Source: Paraburkholderia lacunae | GTDB taxonomy: Bacteria > Pseudomonadota > Gammaproteobacteria > Burkholderiales > Burkholderiaceae | NCBI RefSeq assembly: GCF_003353175.1 | Contig: NZ_QHKS01000028.1 | Span: 1 to 64,000, forward strand | Length of the DNA stretch: 64,000 nt | Direction: 5' to 3' | Part shown: piece after piece, positions 8,294 through 17,128 of the stretch | Layout: every line of letters begins with the position of its first letter | How positions within the stretch are numbered: position 1 is the first letter of the stretch | Notes under the pieces: model-generated | The model's input: the letters and a program-made list of their open reading frames with translations, nothing else | Told to the model about the DNA's origin: nothing | Database searches by the model: none | Made by a program: the position numbers and the translations under genes

Positions 8294-9472
8294 GTGAACA
8301 TCGTGAAACTTTCCGGTCTTAATGCGCAGACGCTTGCGCGCCCCTTCCTGTCGTCCGTCGTCCGGCCATCCCTCCGGGGACGTCTTCTCATTGCGGCTTG
8401 CGGCGCAATGCTGCTAACGGCCTGCCACCAGCGCGAAACCGTCGCTCCTGAGCCCAAGCCTGTCGTTGCTGTCACGGTTCATCCCGACGGGCGCACGGCG
8501 AGCGCCTCGTTGCCAGCTCAGATACAGGCGCGGTACTCCACGCCTCTTTCGTTCAGGATCGGAGGCAAAATCACCGAACGGCGGGTGCGCATCGGCGATA
8601 CCGTCAAGGCGGGACAGACCGTTGCGCTGCTCGACCCTACCGACCTGCGCAATAACCTGGTCAACGCGCGAGCGCAGCTCGACGCCGCCGAACATCGTCT
8701 CGTGTACGCCAAACAGCAGCTCGATCGCGACCACGCTCAGGCGCAGGCAAACCTGATCGCAACGGCGCAGATGGAGCAGACCCAGGACGCCTACGCTTCC
8801 GCGCTCGCGCAGCGCGATTCGGCGCTCGCTCAGATGGCGCTCGCCACGGATCACCTGCGCTACGCCACGCTCACGGCAGACCACGACGGCGTCATCACGT
8901 CGGAGGACGCCGACACCGGCCAGAATATTCAGGCAGATCAAGCCGTCTATCACCTCGACTGGACGGGAGACGTGGATGTTGTCTGCGATGCGCCCGAGCG
9001 GACGCTTGGCGCATTGACCGTCGGCAGCAATGCGCGCGTGAGCCTGTCTGCGATGCCCGGTAAGACCTTCGAGGCACGGGTGCGCGAGGTGTCGCCCGCC
9101 GCTGACCCGCAAAGCCGCACCTGGCGCGTGAAGCTCACGCTGGCCGCGCCGAGCCCCGAAGTTCGCCTCGGCATGACGGCCAATGTCACGTTCGATGCCG
9201 CCGGCGACGCGGCAACGGCACGTCCGTTCGCGCTGCCTGTGACGGCGCTCTTTCACAAAGGCGAGGATCCCGCTGTGTGGCTGGTGCGCGCGGGCAGCGA
9301 CACCCTTGAGCTGCGCCCTGTCAGCATCGCGCGCTACGACGAGCGCACGGTCTCCGTCACCGGCGGCCTGCACGACGGCGACCGCGTCGTGATGCAGGGC
9401 GTGCACGCAGTGAGCGCAGACCAACACGTGCAGGTGGTGGCCCCGTTGCATCCGGAGGATTTTTCGTCATGA
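8294..9472 (+). CDS. RND efflux periplasmic adaptor (membrane fusion lipoprotein)
   Basis: This is the adaptor of a tripartite RND pump. It shows a lipobox LTAC (Cys about residue 44 from this start), then the beta-barrel/lipoyl halves: IGGKITERRVRIGDTVKAGQTVALLDP, a coiled-coil hairpin with the repeated Q and A pattern (residues about 115-175), and DHDGVITSEDADTGQNIQADQ. The start is uncertain: no ATG precedes the signal region closely, so the GTG at 8294 (or 8303) is the best choice; 8111 would add 61 unlikely residues. The stop overlaps the pump gene start by 4 bp. Confidence 0.92.
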   Translation: MNIVKLSGLNAQTLARPFLSSVVRPSLRGRLLIAACGAMLLTACHQRETVAPEPKPVVAVTVHPDGRTASASLPAQIQARYSTPLSFRIGGKITERRVRIGDTVKAGQTVALLDPTDLRNNLVNARAQLDAAEHRLVYAKQQLDRDHAQAQANLIATAQMEQTQDAYASALAQRDSALAQMALATDHLRYATLTADHDGVITSEDADTGQNIQADQAVYHLDWTGDVDVVCDAPERTLGALTVGSNARVSLSAMPGKTFEARVREVSPAADPQSRTWRVKLTLAAPSPEVRLGMTANVTFDAAGDAATARPFALPVTALFHKGEDPAVWLVRAGSDTLELRPVSIARYDERTVSVTGGLHDGDRVVMQGVHAVSADQHVQVVAPLHPEDFSS

Positions 9473-12400
9473 ACGCACGCGACCGTGAAACCGCGCGTGA
9501 CAGCGCGCCCGTCACCCCATCCGACGCCGACGCAGATGGCGAAGGTGGCTTCAATCTCTCCGCGTGGGCGTTGCGCCATCAGCAGCTGGTGATCTTTCTG
9601 ATCGGGCTTGCAACCCTGTTCGGCGTGATCGGGTATACGCAGCTCGCCCAGTCGGAAGACCCTCCGTTCACGTTCCGGACCATGGTGGTCAAAACTTACT
9701 GGCCGGGCGCGACTGCCCGCGAGGTGCAGGAACAGATCACGGACCGGATCGGCCGTCAGTTGCAGGCGGCGCCGTACGTCGACAACATCAAGAGCTACTC
9801 GCGGCCCGGCGAGTCGATGATCTTCTTCGCAATGAAGGACTCGGCTCCGGTCAAGGAGGTCCCAGAGACCTGGTACCAGGTGCGCAAGAAAGTGGGCGAC
9901 ATCGCCGCGACGCTCCCTAAGGGGACGGTTGGACCGTTTTTTAACGACGAGTTCGGTGACGTCTACACAAACATCTATGCGCTCGAAGGCGACGGCTTTA
10001 CGCCTGCGCAACTGCACGACTACGCGGACCAGTTGCGCACGATCCTGCTGCGCGTGCCCGGCGTCGCCAAGGTCGATTACTTTGGCGACCCGGACCAGCA
10101 CATCTTCGTCGAGATATCGAATGCAGAGCTGACGGGACTCTCTATCACGCCGCAGCAGCTCGCCCAGGCAATCGCCGCACAAAATACCGTTGCGCCCGTT
10201 GGCACCATTACGACGGCGGACGACCGGGTGTTCGTGCGACCGAGCGGCGCGTTCAAGGACGTGCAGGCGCTCGCCGACACGCTCATCACCGTGAACAAAC
10301 GCACGTTCCGGCTCGGTGACATCGCGAAGATCACGCGCGGCTATGACGATCCGCCCGTCACCCAGATGCGCGTCGGGGGGCAGGTGGTGCTCGGTATCGG
10401 CGTGACGATGCAAAAAGGCGGCGACGTGATCAGCCTCGGCAAGGCGCTCGACGCGAAAACTGCCGAACTGCAGGCGGCCATGCCGGCGGGACTCAAGCTG
10501 GCTCCCGTCTCGAGCATGCCTCACGCGGTCAAGCATTCGGTGGACGAGTTCGTCAGGTCGGTCGGCGAAGCGGTAGCAATCGTGCTGGTCGTGAGCCTCG
10601 TTTCGCTCGGCCTGCGCACCGGCATGGTCGTCGTGATCTCGATTCCGATCGTCCTCGCCGTGACGGCGCTCTGCATGCATGTGTTCAATATCGGGCTGGA
10701 CCAGGTCTCCCTTGGCACGCTCGTGCTCGCGCTGGGGCTGCTCGTCGACGACGCGATCATCGCCGTCGAAACGATGGCCGTGAAGCTCGAGCAGGGGTGG
10801 AGCCGCGTGCGCGCGGCGGCCTTTGCCTACTCGAGCACGGCATTCCCGATGCTGACCGGCACGCTCGTGACGGTAGCGGGCTTCCTGCCGATCGCACTCG
10901 CGAAATCGAGTACGGGCGAATACACGCGCTCGATCTTCGAAGTGTCGGCCATTGCGCTGATCGTATCGTGGTTCGCTGCCGTCGTGCTGGTCCCCTTGCT
11001 GGGCTTCCACATGCTGCCCGAGCGCAAGAGCCACGAGAGTGGCGGGCACCATCATGAGCACGATGTTTACAGCACGGGCTTCTACTGGCGCCTGTCGGGG
11101 TGGGTCTCGTGGTGTATCGAGCATCGCTGGGCCGTGCTCGGCGTCACTGCCGTGCTCTTTGCGATCGCGATGGCGGCCTTCACGCGCGTGCCGCAACAGT
11201 TCTTCCCCAACTCTGAACGGCCAGAGCTGCTCGTGGACCTGCGGCTGCCGGAAGGCGCTTCGTTCGAGGCGACCCTGCGTGAAGCGAAGCGCCTGGAAAA
11301 GGTGCTCGACGGCCAGCCCGCGATCGAGCACTTCGTGGACTTTGTAGGCACCGGCGCACCGCGCTTTTACCTGCCGCTCGACCAGCAGCTTCAGCAGCCA
11401 AACTTCGCGCAGTTCGTGATCACGGCCAAAAGCGTCGAAAACCGCGACGAGTTGATGCATTGGCTCGATGCCAAACTCGGGAAAGAGTTCTCCGGCGTGC
11501 GCACACGTGTGGCGCGACTCGAGAACGGTCCGCCCGTGGGCTTCCCGATCAAGTTCCGGGTGAGCGGCAACGACATTGCGACCGTGCGCTCAATTGCTGA
11601 AAGGGTCGCCGGGACGGTCCGCGCCGATTCCCGCACGCGCGATGTCCAGTTCGACTGGGACGAGCCGGCAGAACGGTCGATTTCGTTCGAGATCGATCAG
11701 AACAGGGCGCGCCAGCTTGGCGTGTCGTCGGAGGACGTATCGAACTTCCTGGCCATGACGCTTTCTGGCTATACCGTCACGCAGTTCCGTGAGCGGGACA
11801 AGCTGATCAACGTCGATCTCCGTGCGCCGAAGAGCGAGCGTGTCGATCCTGCGCAGCTCACGAGCCTCGCGATTCCAACACCGAACGGCCCGGTTCCGCT
11901 CGGTTCCCTCGGACATGTTCGGGACGCGCTCGAGTATGGGGTGATCTGGCAGCGCGACCGCCAGCCGACGATTACCGTGCAGGCCGACATTCGGGGCAAC
12001 GCGCAGGGCATCGACGTGACCCGCGATATCGAGCACGCACTTGCGGAGCAAAAAGCCACACTGCCGGTCGGCTATCGGATCGACGTGGGCGGCTCGGTCG
12101 AAGAAAGCGTGAAAGGCCAGACCTCGATTAACGCCGAGATGCCGCTCATGATCATCGCCGTGCTGACGCTGCTCATGATCCAGCTGAAGAGCTTCGTGCG
12201 GACGTTTATCGTCGTGCTGACAGCGCCGCTCGGGCTGATCGGCGTCGTGGCCGCGCTGCTCCTGTTCGGCAAGCCCTTCGGTTTCGTCGCGTTGCTCGGC
12301 GTGATTGCCATGTTCGGCATCATCATGCGCAACTCCGTGATTCTGGTCGACCAGATCGATCAGGACATCGCGGCGGGGCAAGGGCGCTTCGACGCGATTA

Positions 12401-12642
12401 TCGGTGCAACCGTGAGGCGCTTCAGGCCGATCATGCTGACGGCCGCCGCCGCCGTGCTCGCCTTGATTCCGCTCCTGCGCTCAGCGTTCTTCGGGCCCAT
12501 GGCGACCGCGCTGATGGGTGGTATCACGATCGCCACGGTACTGACCATTTTCTTCCTGCCGGCGCTCTATGCGACGTGCTTCAGGATCCGGCGCGATGAG
12601 CGCGGGACGCAACCGGTTGTTGTCGAGCATACGGAGATCTGA
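9469..12642 (+). CDS. RND efflux inner-membrane transporter (HAE1-like)
   Basis: The 1057-residue protein has the full length and layout of an AcrB-like resistance-nodulation-division pump: a first membrane helix (LVIFLIGLATLFGVIGY) after an unusually long 30-residue cytoplasmic tail, a large porter domain, helices 2-6 with the GLLVDDAIIAVE motif that carries the paired aspartates of the proton relay, a second porter half, and helices 8-12 ending ALMGGITIATVLTIFFLPALYA. The sequence resembles the TriC/VexF branch more than AcrB. It uses proton motive force to export drugs or metabolites. It overlaps the adaptor gene (ATGA) and is followed 2 bases later by the outer-membrane component. Confidence 0.95.
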   Translation: MNARDRETARDSAPVTPSDADADGEGGFNLSAWALRHQQLVIFLIGLATLFGVIGYTQLAQSEDPPFTFRTMVVKTYWPGATAREVQEQITDRIGRQLQAAPYVDNIKSYSRPGESMIFFAMKDSAPVKEVPETWYQVRKKVGDIAATLPKGTVGPFFNDEFGDVYTNIYALEGDGFTPAQLHDYADQLRTILLRVPGVAKVDYFGDPDQHIFVEISNAELTGLSITPQQLAQAIAAQNTVAPVGTITTADDRVFVRPSGAFKDVQALADTLITVNKRTFRLGDIAKITRGYDDPPVTQMRVGGQVVLGIGVTMQKGGDVISLGKALDAKTAELQAAMPAGLKLAPVSSMPHAVKHSVDEFVRSVGEAVAIVLVVSLVSLGLRTGMVVVISIPIVLAVTALCMHVFNIGLDQVSLGTLVLALGLLVDDAIIAVETMAVKLEQGWSRVRAAAFAYSSTAFPMLTGTLVTVAGFLPIALAKSSTGEYTRSIFEVSAIALIVSWFAAVVLVPLLGFHMLPERKSHESGGHHHEHDVYSTGFYWRLSGWVSWCIEHRWAVLGVTAVLFAIAMAAFTRVPQQFFPNSERPELLVDLRLPEGASFEATLREAKRLEKVLDGQPAIEHFVDFVGTGAPRFYLPLDQQLQQPNFAQFVITAKSVENRDELMHWLDAKLGKEFSGVRTRVARLENGPPVGFPIKFRVSGNDIATVRSIAERVAGTVRADSRTRDVQFDWDEPAERSISFEIDQNRARQLGVSSEDVSNFLAMTLSGYTVTQFRERDKLINVDLRAPKSERVDPAQLTSLAIPTPNGPVPLGSLGHVRDALEYGVIWQRDRQPTITVQADIRGNAQGIDVTRDIEHALAEQKATLPVGYRIDVGGSVEESVKGQTSINAEMPLMIIAVLTLLMIQLKSFVRTFIVVLTAPLGLIGVVAALLLFGKPFGFVALLGVIAMFGIIMRNSVILVDQIDQDIAAGQGRFDAIIGATVRRFRPIMLTAAAAVLALIPLLRSAFFGPMATALMGGITIATVLTIFFLPALYATCFRIRRDERGTQPVVVEHTEI

Positions 12643-12644
12643 TC

Positions 12645-14108
12645 ATGAAGCTTGCCTATAAGACATCCGTTCTCGCAGTGGCTACGGCACTCACACTGAC
12701 GGCCTGCTCGTTCGGCCCCAGCGGTGTGCCGCCGTCGATGCCTTCGCCCGAGCACTACGGGGCGCAGGCGCAGCCCTCGAAGACTGTTGCCGCAGGCGGT
12801 ATTGCTCAGCAGTTCGATATCGGCGCGACATCGGTGCCGCAGTGGTGGCGGCTTTACCGGTCCGACGCGCTCGATGCACTCGTCGACGAAGGCTTGCGCA
12901 ACAGCCCGACGCTTGCAGGTGCGCAGCGAACGCTCGCGGCCGCGCAAGAGGGACTGCGCGCGCAGGTCGGCTCATCCACGCTGCCGTCAGTCGACGGTGT
13001 CGCCCAGGTTGAACGCGCGCGTTCGCCCGTCGTGCCGGGGCTCGGCCCTGAGCAGGTGCAGTACAACTTTTTCGCCGGACAGCTTCAGGCGCACTACACA
13101 TTCGACTTCTTCGGCCAGACGCGCTACGCAAACGCTGCGGCTGCCGCTCGCGTAAACGTGCAGGGGTATGAGCTGGAAGCGGCCCGGCGCGCGCTCGCCG
13201 CCAACATCGTCGGCACGGCGATCAATGTGGCGGCGCTCAATCGCCAGATCGCGCTCACCGAACGGCTCGTCGCCGTGGCGAGCGAAACCGCAAACGAGGA
13301 TCAGCAACGGTACGCGCTCGGGTCCATTTCGCACGTGCAGGCGCTCAACTCGACGCAGGAGGCAGATTCGATCGCGGCGAGTCTTCCGGCCTTGCGCCAG
13401 CAGCGCGCCACAGCAGTCCACGCGCTGGCGGTACTGATGGGCCGGACGCCCGACAACGCACCGACCGTTCCCGACCTCGACAGCATGGCGTTGCCCGACC
13501 ATGTGCCGGTCGTCGTGCCGTCGGATCTCCTGCGTTCGCGTCCGGACATTCAGGCAGCCGACGCCGCCGTGAAGGCCGGCGCGGCAGACGTCGGCGCTGC
13601 GACCGCGCAACTCTTTCCGAGCCTGTCGCTGACGGCCTCGATGGGCCGCGGCGGCTTTAGCTGGCCCGCGATGCTCTCAGGCGCGGGCGGGCTCTGGGCG
13701 ATCGGTGCGGGCCTGTCGCAGCCGCTCTTCCATGGTGGGGCCTTGTTCGCGCAACGCAGAGCCTCGATCGATACCTACGATGCCGCGGTTCTGCACTACA
13801 AGTCGACGGTTCTGTCGGCATTCCAGGATGTCGCGGATTCGCTTGCCGCACTGGACAACGACGCGCAGACGCTGGCATCAACCGAAAGAGCGGCACAGGC
13901 GGCCCATGCGGCATTCGACGAAACGACGTCGCGCGCCCGCCTGGGTTCCCTGCCGTCGTCGGCACAGCACGCCAGCGAGCAGCGATTTCTCAATGCACAG
14001 CTTGGCGCCGTCCGCGCCGGGAGCCAGCGTATGAGCGATACCGCTGCACTGTTCCAGGCGATGGGCGAATTGCCTGCCGATCGGCCGCACGTAACGTCAA
14101 GAGAATGA
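12645..14108 (+). CDS. RND efflux outer-membrane channel lipoprotein (NodT family)
   Basis: The 487-residue product begins with a lipoprotein signal peptide (MKLAYKTSVLAVATALTLTAC, lipid-bearing Cys 21) and has the two repeated OEP domains of TolC-like channels, including WWRLYRSDALDALVDEGLRNSPTLAGAQ near 65-95 and the LRSRPDIQAADAAVKAGAADVGAATAQLFPS block near 300. It should form the trimeric outer-membrane duct of the pump encoded just upstream. The gap to the pump gene is 2 bp, so the three genes are one operon. Confidence 0.95.
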   Translation: MKLAYKTSVLAVATALTLTACSFGPSGVPPSMPSPEHYGAQAQPSKTVAAGGIAQQFDIGATSVPQWWRLYRSDALDALVDEGLRNSPTLAGAQRTLAAAQEGLRAQVGSSTLPSVDGVAQVERARSPVVPGLGPEQVQYNFFAGQLQAHYTFDFFGQTRYANAAAAARVNVQGYELEAARRALAANIVGTAINVAALNRQIALTERLVAVASETANEDQQRYALGSISHVQALNSTQEADSIAASLPALRQQRATAVHALAVLMGRTPDNAPTVPDLDSMALPDHVPVVVPSDLLRSRPDIQAADAAVKAGAADVGAATAQLFPSLSLTASMGRGGFSWPAMLSGAGGLWAIGAGLSQPLFHGGALFAQRRASIDTYDAAVLHYKSTVLSAFQDVADSLAALDNDAQTLASTERAAQAAHAAFDETTSRARLGSLPSSAQHASEQRFLNAQLGAVRAGSQRMSDTAALFQAMGELPADRPHVTSRE

Positions 14109-14298
14109 CCTCTTTTCCGCTGGTCGGGGAGAGCGTCACGATGAACCGGGTCGCTCTCCATCGGGCGACACTTCCGGTGCCAGGTCAGCCCTACCAGTTC
14201 GTTATGCAGGAAAGAGGGTGCGCCGTCGGCTAAAGCAATTGAGCGGGCGCTACCGCCCGCGCCGCATGGCGCCGAAATTTCCCTTGTCGCGTCCCAGT

Positions 14299-14424
14299 AT
14301 GGAACATCCGAATCTGATTGCCTGCCACGGATGCAATCTGCTATTCCGCAAGCCTCCACGGTGGGGGGCGCGTTGCGCGCGCTGCGGAGCGGGTCTGAAA
14401 GGAATGCCTCGCGTCGGCGGTTGA
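14299..14424 (+). pseudogene. Paraquat-inducible protein A (PqiA) N-terminal remnant
   Basis: From the ATG at 14299 the 41-codon frame reads as the start of a PqiA protein: an N-terminal zinc-ribbon-like pattern LIACHGCNLLF...ARCARCGAGL with two CxxC pairs, after which the sequence diverges and stops before any of the expected membrane helices. Full PqiA is several hundred residues, so only the extreme N-terminus survives. It sits between the efflux operon and the second TetR gene and marks an old deletion. Confidence 0.55.
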
Positions 14425-14537
14425 ACTGAGTCCAGACACAGAAACAGATTGATAGACAAGGCCAGCCGGAAAGCACCGTTGCCTATCGTACCGGGGCGAT
14501 GACTCCAATCCCGTCACTTACCTTAACGTCGCCCGCC

Positions 14538-15293
14538 TCAATCCCCATCGATTTCCGCCTCGACGAGCGGCAACGCTCGCATTGCAATCTTCTCCGCCTC
14601 CGCGCGCTTGAGCCCGAGTGTCTGCAGAAGCGTTGCTGCCGTGCGCTCGGCGAAGTGCTCTCCGCTGAAGCCAAGTTCGCCGAGCAACTGCGCCGCCGGC
14701 GCGCCCGGCGCAACGAAATTCAGCTCGGCTGCAACTGCCGCGAGCACTGTGCCGCCCACCGAAAGAAAGCCGATGAAGGGGTCGGCCACCATAAAGCGCT
14801 TGGCGGCGATGCCATTTCCAATATCCCGCAGCAGCCGCTGACCCAGCCCGCGGCTCAGGACGCGCGCCGAAAAGCCTTCGCGTATCAGGAAGCGTCCCCA
14901 TACGGGATCGCGCCGCGCACGCATCAGGGTATGGCGCACCGAGACGGCGATCACTTCAGCGGGGTCGGACAGGCCCCCGGTGAGGCGATCGAGCATGTCG
15001 GCGAACTCCTCGAATACGTTGTCCACAAGCGTCGCGTAGATGGCTTCCTTCGACTCGAAGTGGTTGTAGAACGACCCGAAGCCGACGTCGGCGGCCTCGG
15101 TGATTTCGTTGATGGCTACACCTTCCATGCCCTTTTCGGCCATCAGCCTGAGGGCAGCATCGAGCAGGCGGCTGCGCGTTTCGCGCTTGCGACGCGCGCC
15201 ACGCGGCTCGCGCTCTTCGGGAACGGCAACCGGGGAGACTGGCGCCGCACGGGTAGGACGTTTTGCTGGCGGGCGATTTGAAGTGTTCGGCAT
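14538..15293 (-). CDS. TetR/AcrR-family regulator, paralogue of the 7083-7856 protein
   Basis: The 251-residue product (start at the ATG at 15293, chosen to match the MPDT start of its paralogue; an in-frame ATG at 15314 adds 7 residues) shows a helix-turn-helix with RSRLLDAALRLMAEKGMEGVA and ADVGFGSFYNHFESKE, and a ligand domain that follows the first TetR protein nearly residue for residue, with DPAEV..V.VRHTLMRARR.PVW in both. It is divergent from the aromatic catabolic operon and probably represses it, with a pathway substrate or CoA-thioester as inducer. The effector is unknown. Confidence 0.93.
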   Translation of the reverse strand: MPNTSNRPPAKRPTRAAPVSPVAVPEEREPRGARRKRETRSRLLDAALRLMAEKGMEGVAINEITEAADVGFGSFYNHFESKEAIYATLVDNVFEEFADMLDRLTGGLSDPAEVIAVSVRHTLMRARRDPVWGRFLIREGFSARVLSRGLGQRLLRDIGNGIAAKRFMVADPFIGFLSVGGTVLAAVAAELNFVAPGAPAAQLLGELGFSGEHFAERTAATLLQTLGLKRAEAEKIAMRALPLVEAEIDGD

Positions 15294-15417
15294 GATCGGT
15301 CCAGTTTTGGCCATACACCGAAGTATAGATGCTATTGTCTATATTGACAAAACACTCAACTATGACTTTAATGTCATTAACGGCCGCCTAGCGCCGGTCT
15401 AACAAACAACAGACGGA
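15294..15417. promoter_or_regulatory. Divergent promoter/operator of TetR and the meta-cleavage operon
   Basis: The AT-rich 124-bp gap contains TATAGAT-GCTATT-GTCTATA (15324-15343), a near-palindrome, and then TATTGACAA. The 14-mer ATGCTATTGTCTAT (15329-15342) matches 13 of 14 bases of the site in front of the other TetR gene. It lies 36 bases upstream of the tetR start and about 75 bases before the hydroxylase start, fit to control both directions. Confidence 0.55.
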
Positions 15418-17115
15418 GTGACTGTGGAGACAGCAGCAAAAGATGGATCCGCGCCGTGCAGTCGGCATGGCGAGGGTCGTGCGCCGATCGGGGCATTTCC
15501 GCGAGACGTGGACGTTTTATTGGTGGGTTGCGGACCGGTGGGTGCAACGATTGCCAATCTGTTGGCACGGCACGGCGTGAACGTGATGGTTGTCGACAGG
15601 TCGACTGAAGTATTCATGGCGCCCCGTGCAATCGCGCTCGATAACGAAGCGCTGCGCATCCTTCAGCTTGCCGGCGTTGCGGAGAGTGATTTCGAGACGA
15701 TCGCCATACCGTACGTTCGCATGAGGTCACCCATGCTAGGGCTGTTCGGCAGGGTGAATTCGCTGGGCAGCCTGGATGGCCATCCGAAGCTCGTCACCTT
15801 CTACCAGCCAGACCTGGAACGGTGCCTGCGCGCCCGGCTCGAGACATACGACTGTGCGAATATCGCGTTGGGGGTCGAGCTCAAGAGCTTCACGGAGGAA
15901 CGGGATCATGTGCTCGCATCGTTAGATCTTGGCCAGGGGCGCACTCATGTGATACGGGCCCGCTATCTGGTCGGCGCGGACGGAGCGAGTTCATTGGTAC
16001 GCCAGCTCATTGGGCAGGAATTCAAGGGCAAGACGTTCGCCGAGGATTGGCTGATTGTCGATGCCCGCCAAGTACCGCGTCCGATCGATCACATCGAGTT
16101 CATCTGCGATCACCGTCGGCCGATCCCGCATATGGTCGCGCCTGGCGGCCGTGAACGCTGGGAATTCATGCTCCGGCCTGGCGAGCGTCGCGAGGACATG
16201 GAATCCGAGACGCGTATCCGGGAGTTGCTTTCCCCCTGGGGCAATGTGGAAGACATGATCATCGAGCGCAAGGCCGTGTACCGCTTCCATGCGCGCGCTG
16301 TCGATTCATTCAGCAAGGGCCGGGTGTTCCTGGCGGGCGACGCGGCCCACATCACGCCCCCATTTGTCGGGCAGGGGTTGGTCGCAGGTCTTCGCGATGC
16401 CGCCAACCTTTGCTGGAAGCTCGCATGGGTGGTGAAAGGACGTGCCGATCCAGGGATTCTCGATACCTATGACGAGGAGCGGCGCCCCCACGCGAAGGCG
16501 ATGATCCACCTCGCGAAGTTCATGGGCAAGCTTGTCATGCCCCGAAGTGGTGTCGTCGCCTTATTGACTCACGGGTTGATGCGTCTGTCGAGACTGGTAC
16601 CGCGCCTGCGCGCGCAATTCGAGGAGCTGCAGATCAAGCCGAAGAATGCATTTCGCCGGGGACTGTTCGTCCAGGGCCGCTCGTCGACGAAGCTTGTTCG
16701 TGGCGCTGTCATCGCGCAAGGCTGGGTGAGAGGTTCGGATGGCGCCACGCGTCTGAGCGACGACGTGCTCGGGCAGGGCCTCACGCTGATCGGGTTTGGC
16801 GCGGATGCGGCGGCTGCGCTCGAGCACGCGACGGCCGCAGCGTTTGCGCGTGCCGGAGGGCGCGTTGTCCAGATTGCCCATCGGGGGCAACGGCTGCATC
16901 TCGCCCCGCGCGACAGCTGGGAAGACCTCGAAGGCGTATTTCTTCCCGGGCTGGTGCCTCTCGGGTGGGCTGCCATAGTCCGGCCCGACAAGACGATCGT
17001 CCACGATGGCCCGGCCACCGATGCAAACCGTATCGTGCGCGAGAGTCTTGCCTTGTTGGGTAATCCCGTGAGCGTGCAGACACCGGAAGTTGAAACCGCT
17101 ATTCGGACCGCCTGA
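15418..17115 (+). CDS. FAD-dependent aromatic hydroxylase (MhpA-like)
   Basis: The 565-residue protein is a class A flavin monooxygenase. It has the FAD-binding GCGPVG turn at residues 37-42 (VDVLLVGCGPVGATIANLLARHG), the R-x-x-x-L-D-N-E-A-L-R block near 65-80, and the late FAD motif GRVFLAGDAAHITPPFVGQGLVAGLRDA around 300-325 that is typical of the 3-(3-hydroxyphenyl)propionate hydroxylase group. It would hydroxylate a phenolic substrate ortho to its OH with NAD(P)H and O2 to give a catechol. The next gene encodes an extradiol dioxygenase, which fits. The start is a GTG at 15418 after an AGACGGA. The exact substrate cannot be told from sequence. Confidence 0.9.
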   Translation: MTVETAAKDGSAPCSRHGEGRAPIGAFPRDVDVLLVGCGPVGATIANLLARHGVNVMVVDRSTEVFMAPRAIALDNEALRILQLAGVAESDFETIAIPYVRMRSPMLGLFGRVNSLGSLDGHPKLVTFYQPDLERCLRARLETYDCANIALGVELKSFTEERDHVLASLDLGQGRTHVIRARYLVGADGASSLVRQLIGQEFKGKTFAEDWLIVDARQVPRPIDHIEFICDHRRPIPHMVAPGGRERWEFMLRPGERREDMESETRIRELLSPWGNVEDMIIERKAVYRFHARAVDSFSKGRVFLAGDAAHITPPFVGQGLVAGLRDAANLCWKLAWVVKGRADPGILDTYDEERRPHAKAMIHLAKFMGKLVMPRSGVVALLTHGLMRLSRLVPRLRAQFEELQIKPKNAFRRGLFVQGRSSTKLVRGAVIAQGWVRGSDGATRLSDDVLGQGLTLIGFGADAAAALEHATAAAFARAGGRVVQIAHRGQRLHLAPRDSWEDLEGVFLPGLVPLGWAAIVRPDKTIVHDGPATDANRIVRESLALLGNPVSVQTPEVETAIRTA

Positions 17116-17128
17116 TTTCTTATCCGTT

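Noticed and set aside
8414..9451. A 345-codon minus-strand frame
   Set aside because: Antisense shadow of the RND adaptor gene, with the same biased composition and no domain.
9334..11460. A 708-codon open frame on the minus strand
   Set aside because: It lies entirely opposite the RND pump gene; its R/H/D-rich composition is that of the reverse strand of GC-rich coding DNA.
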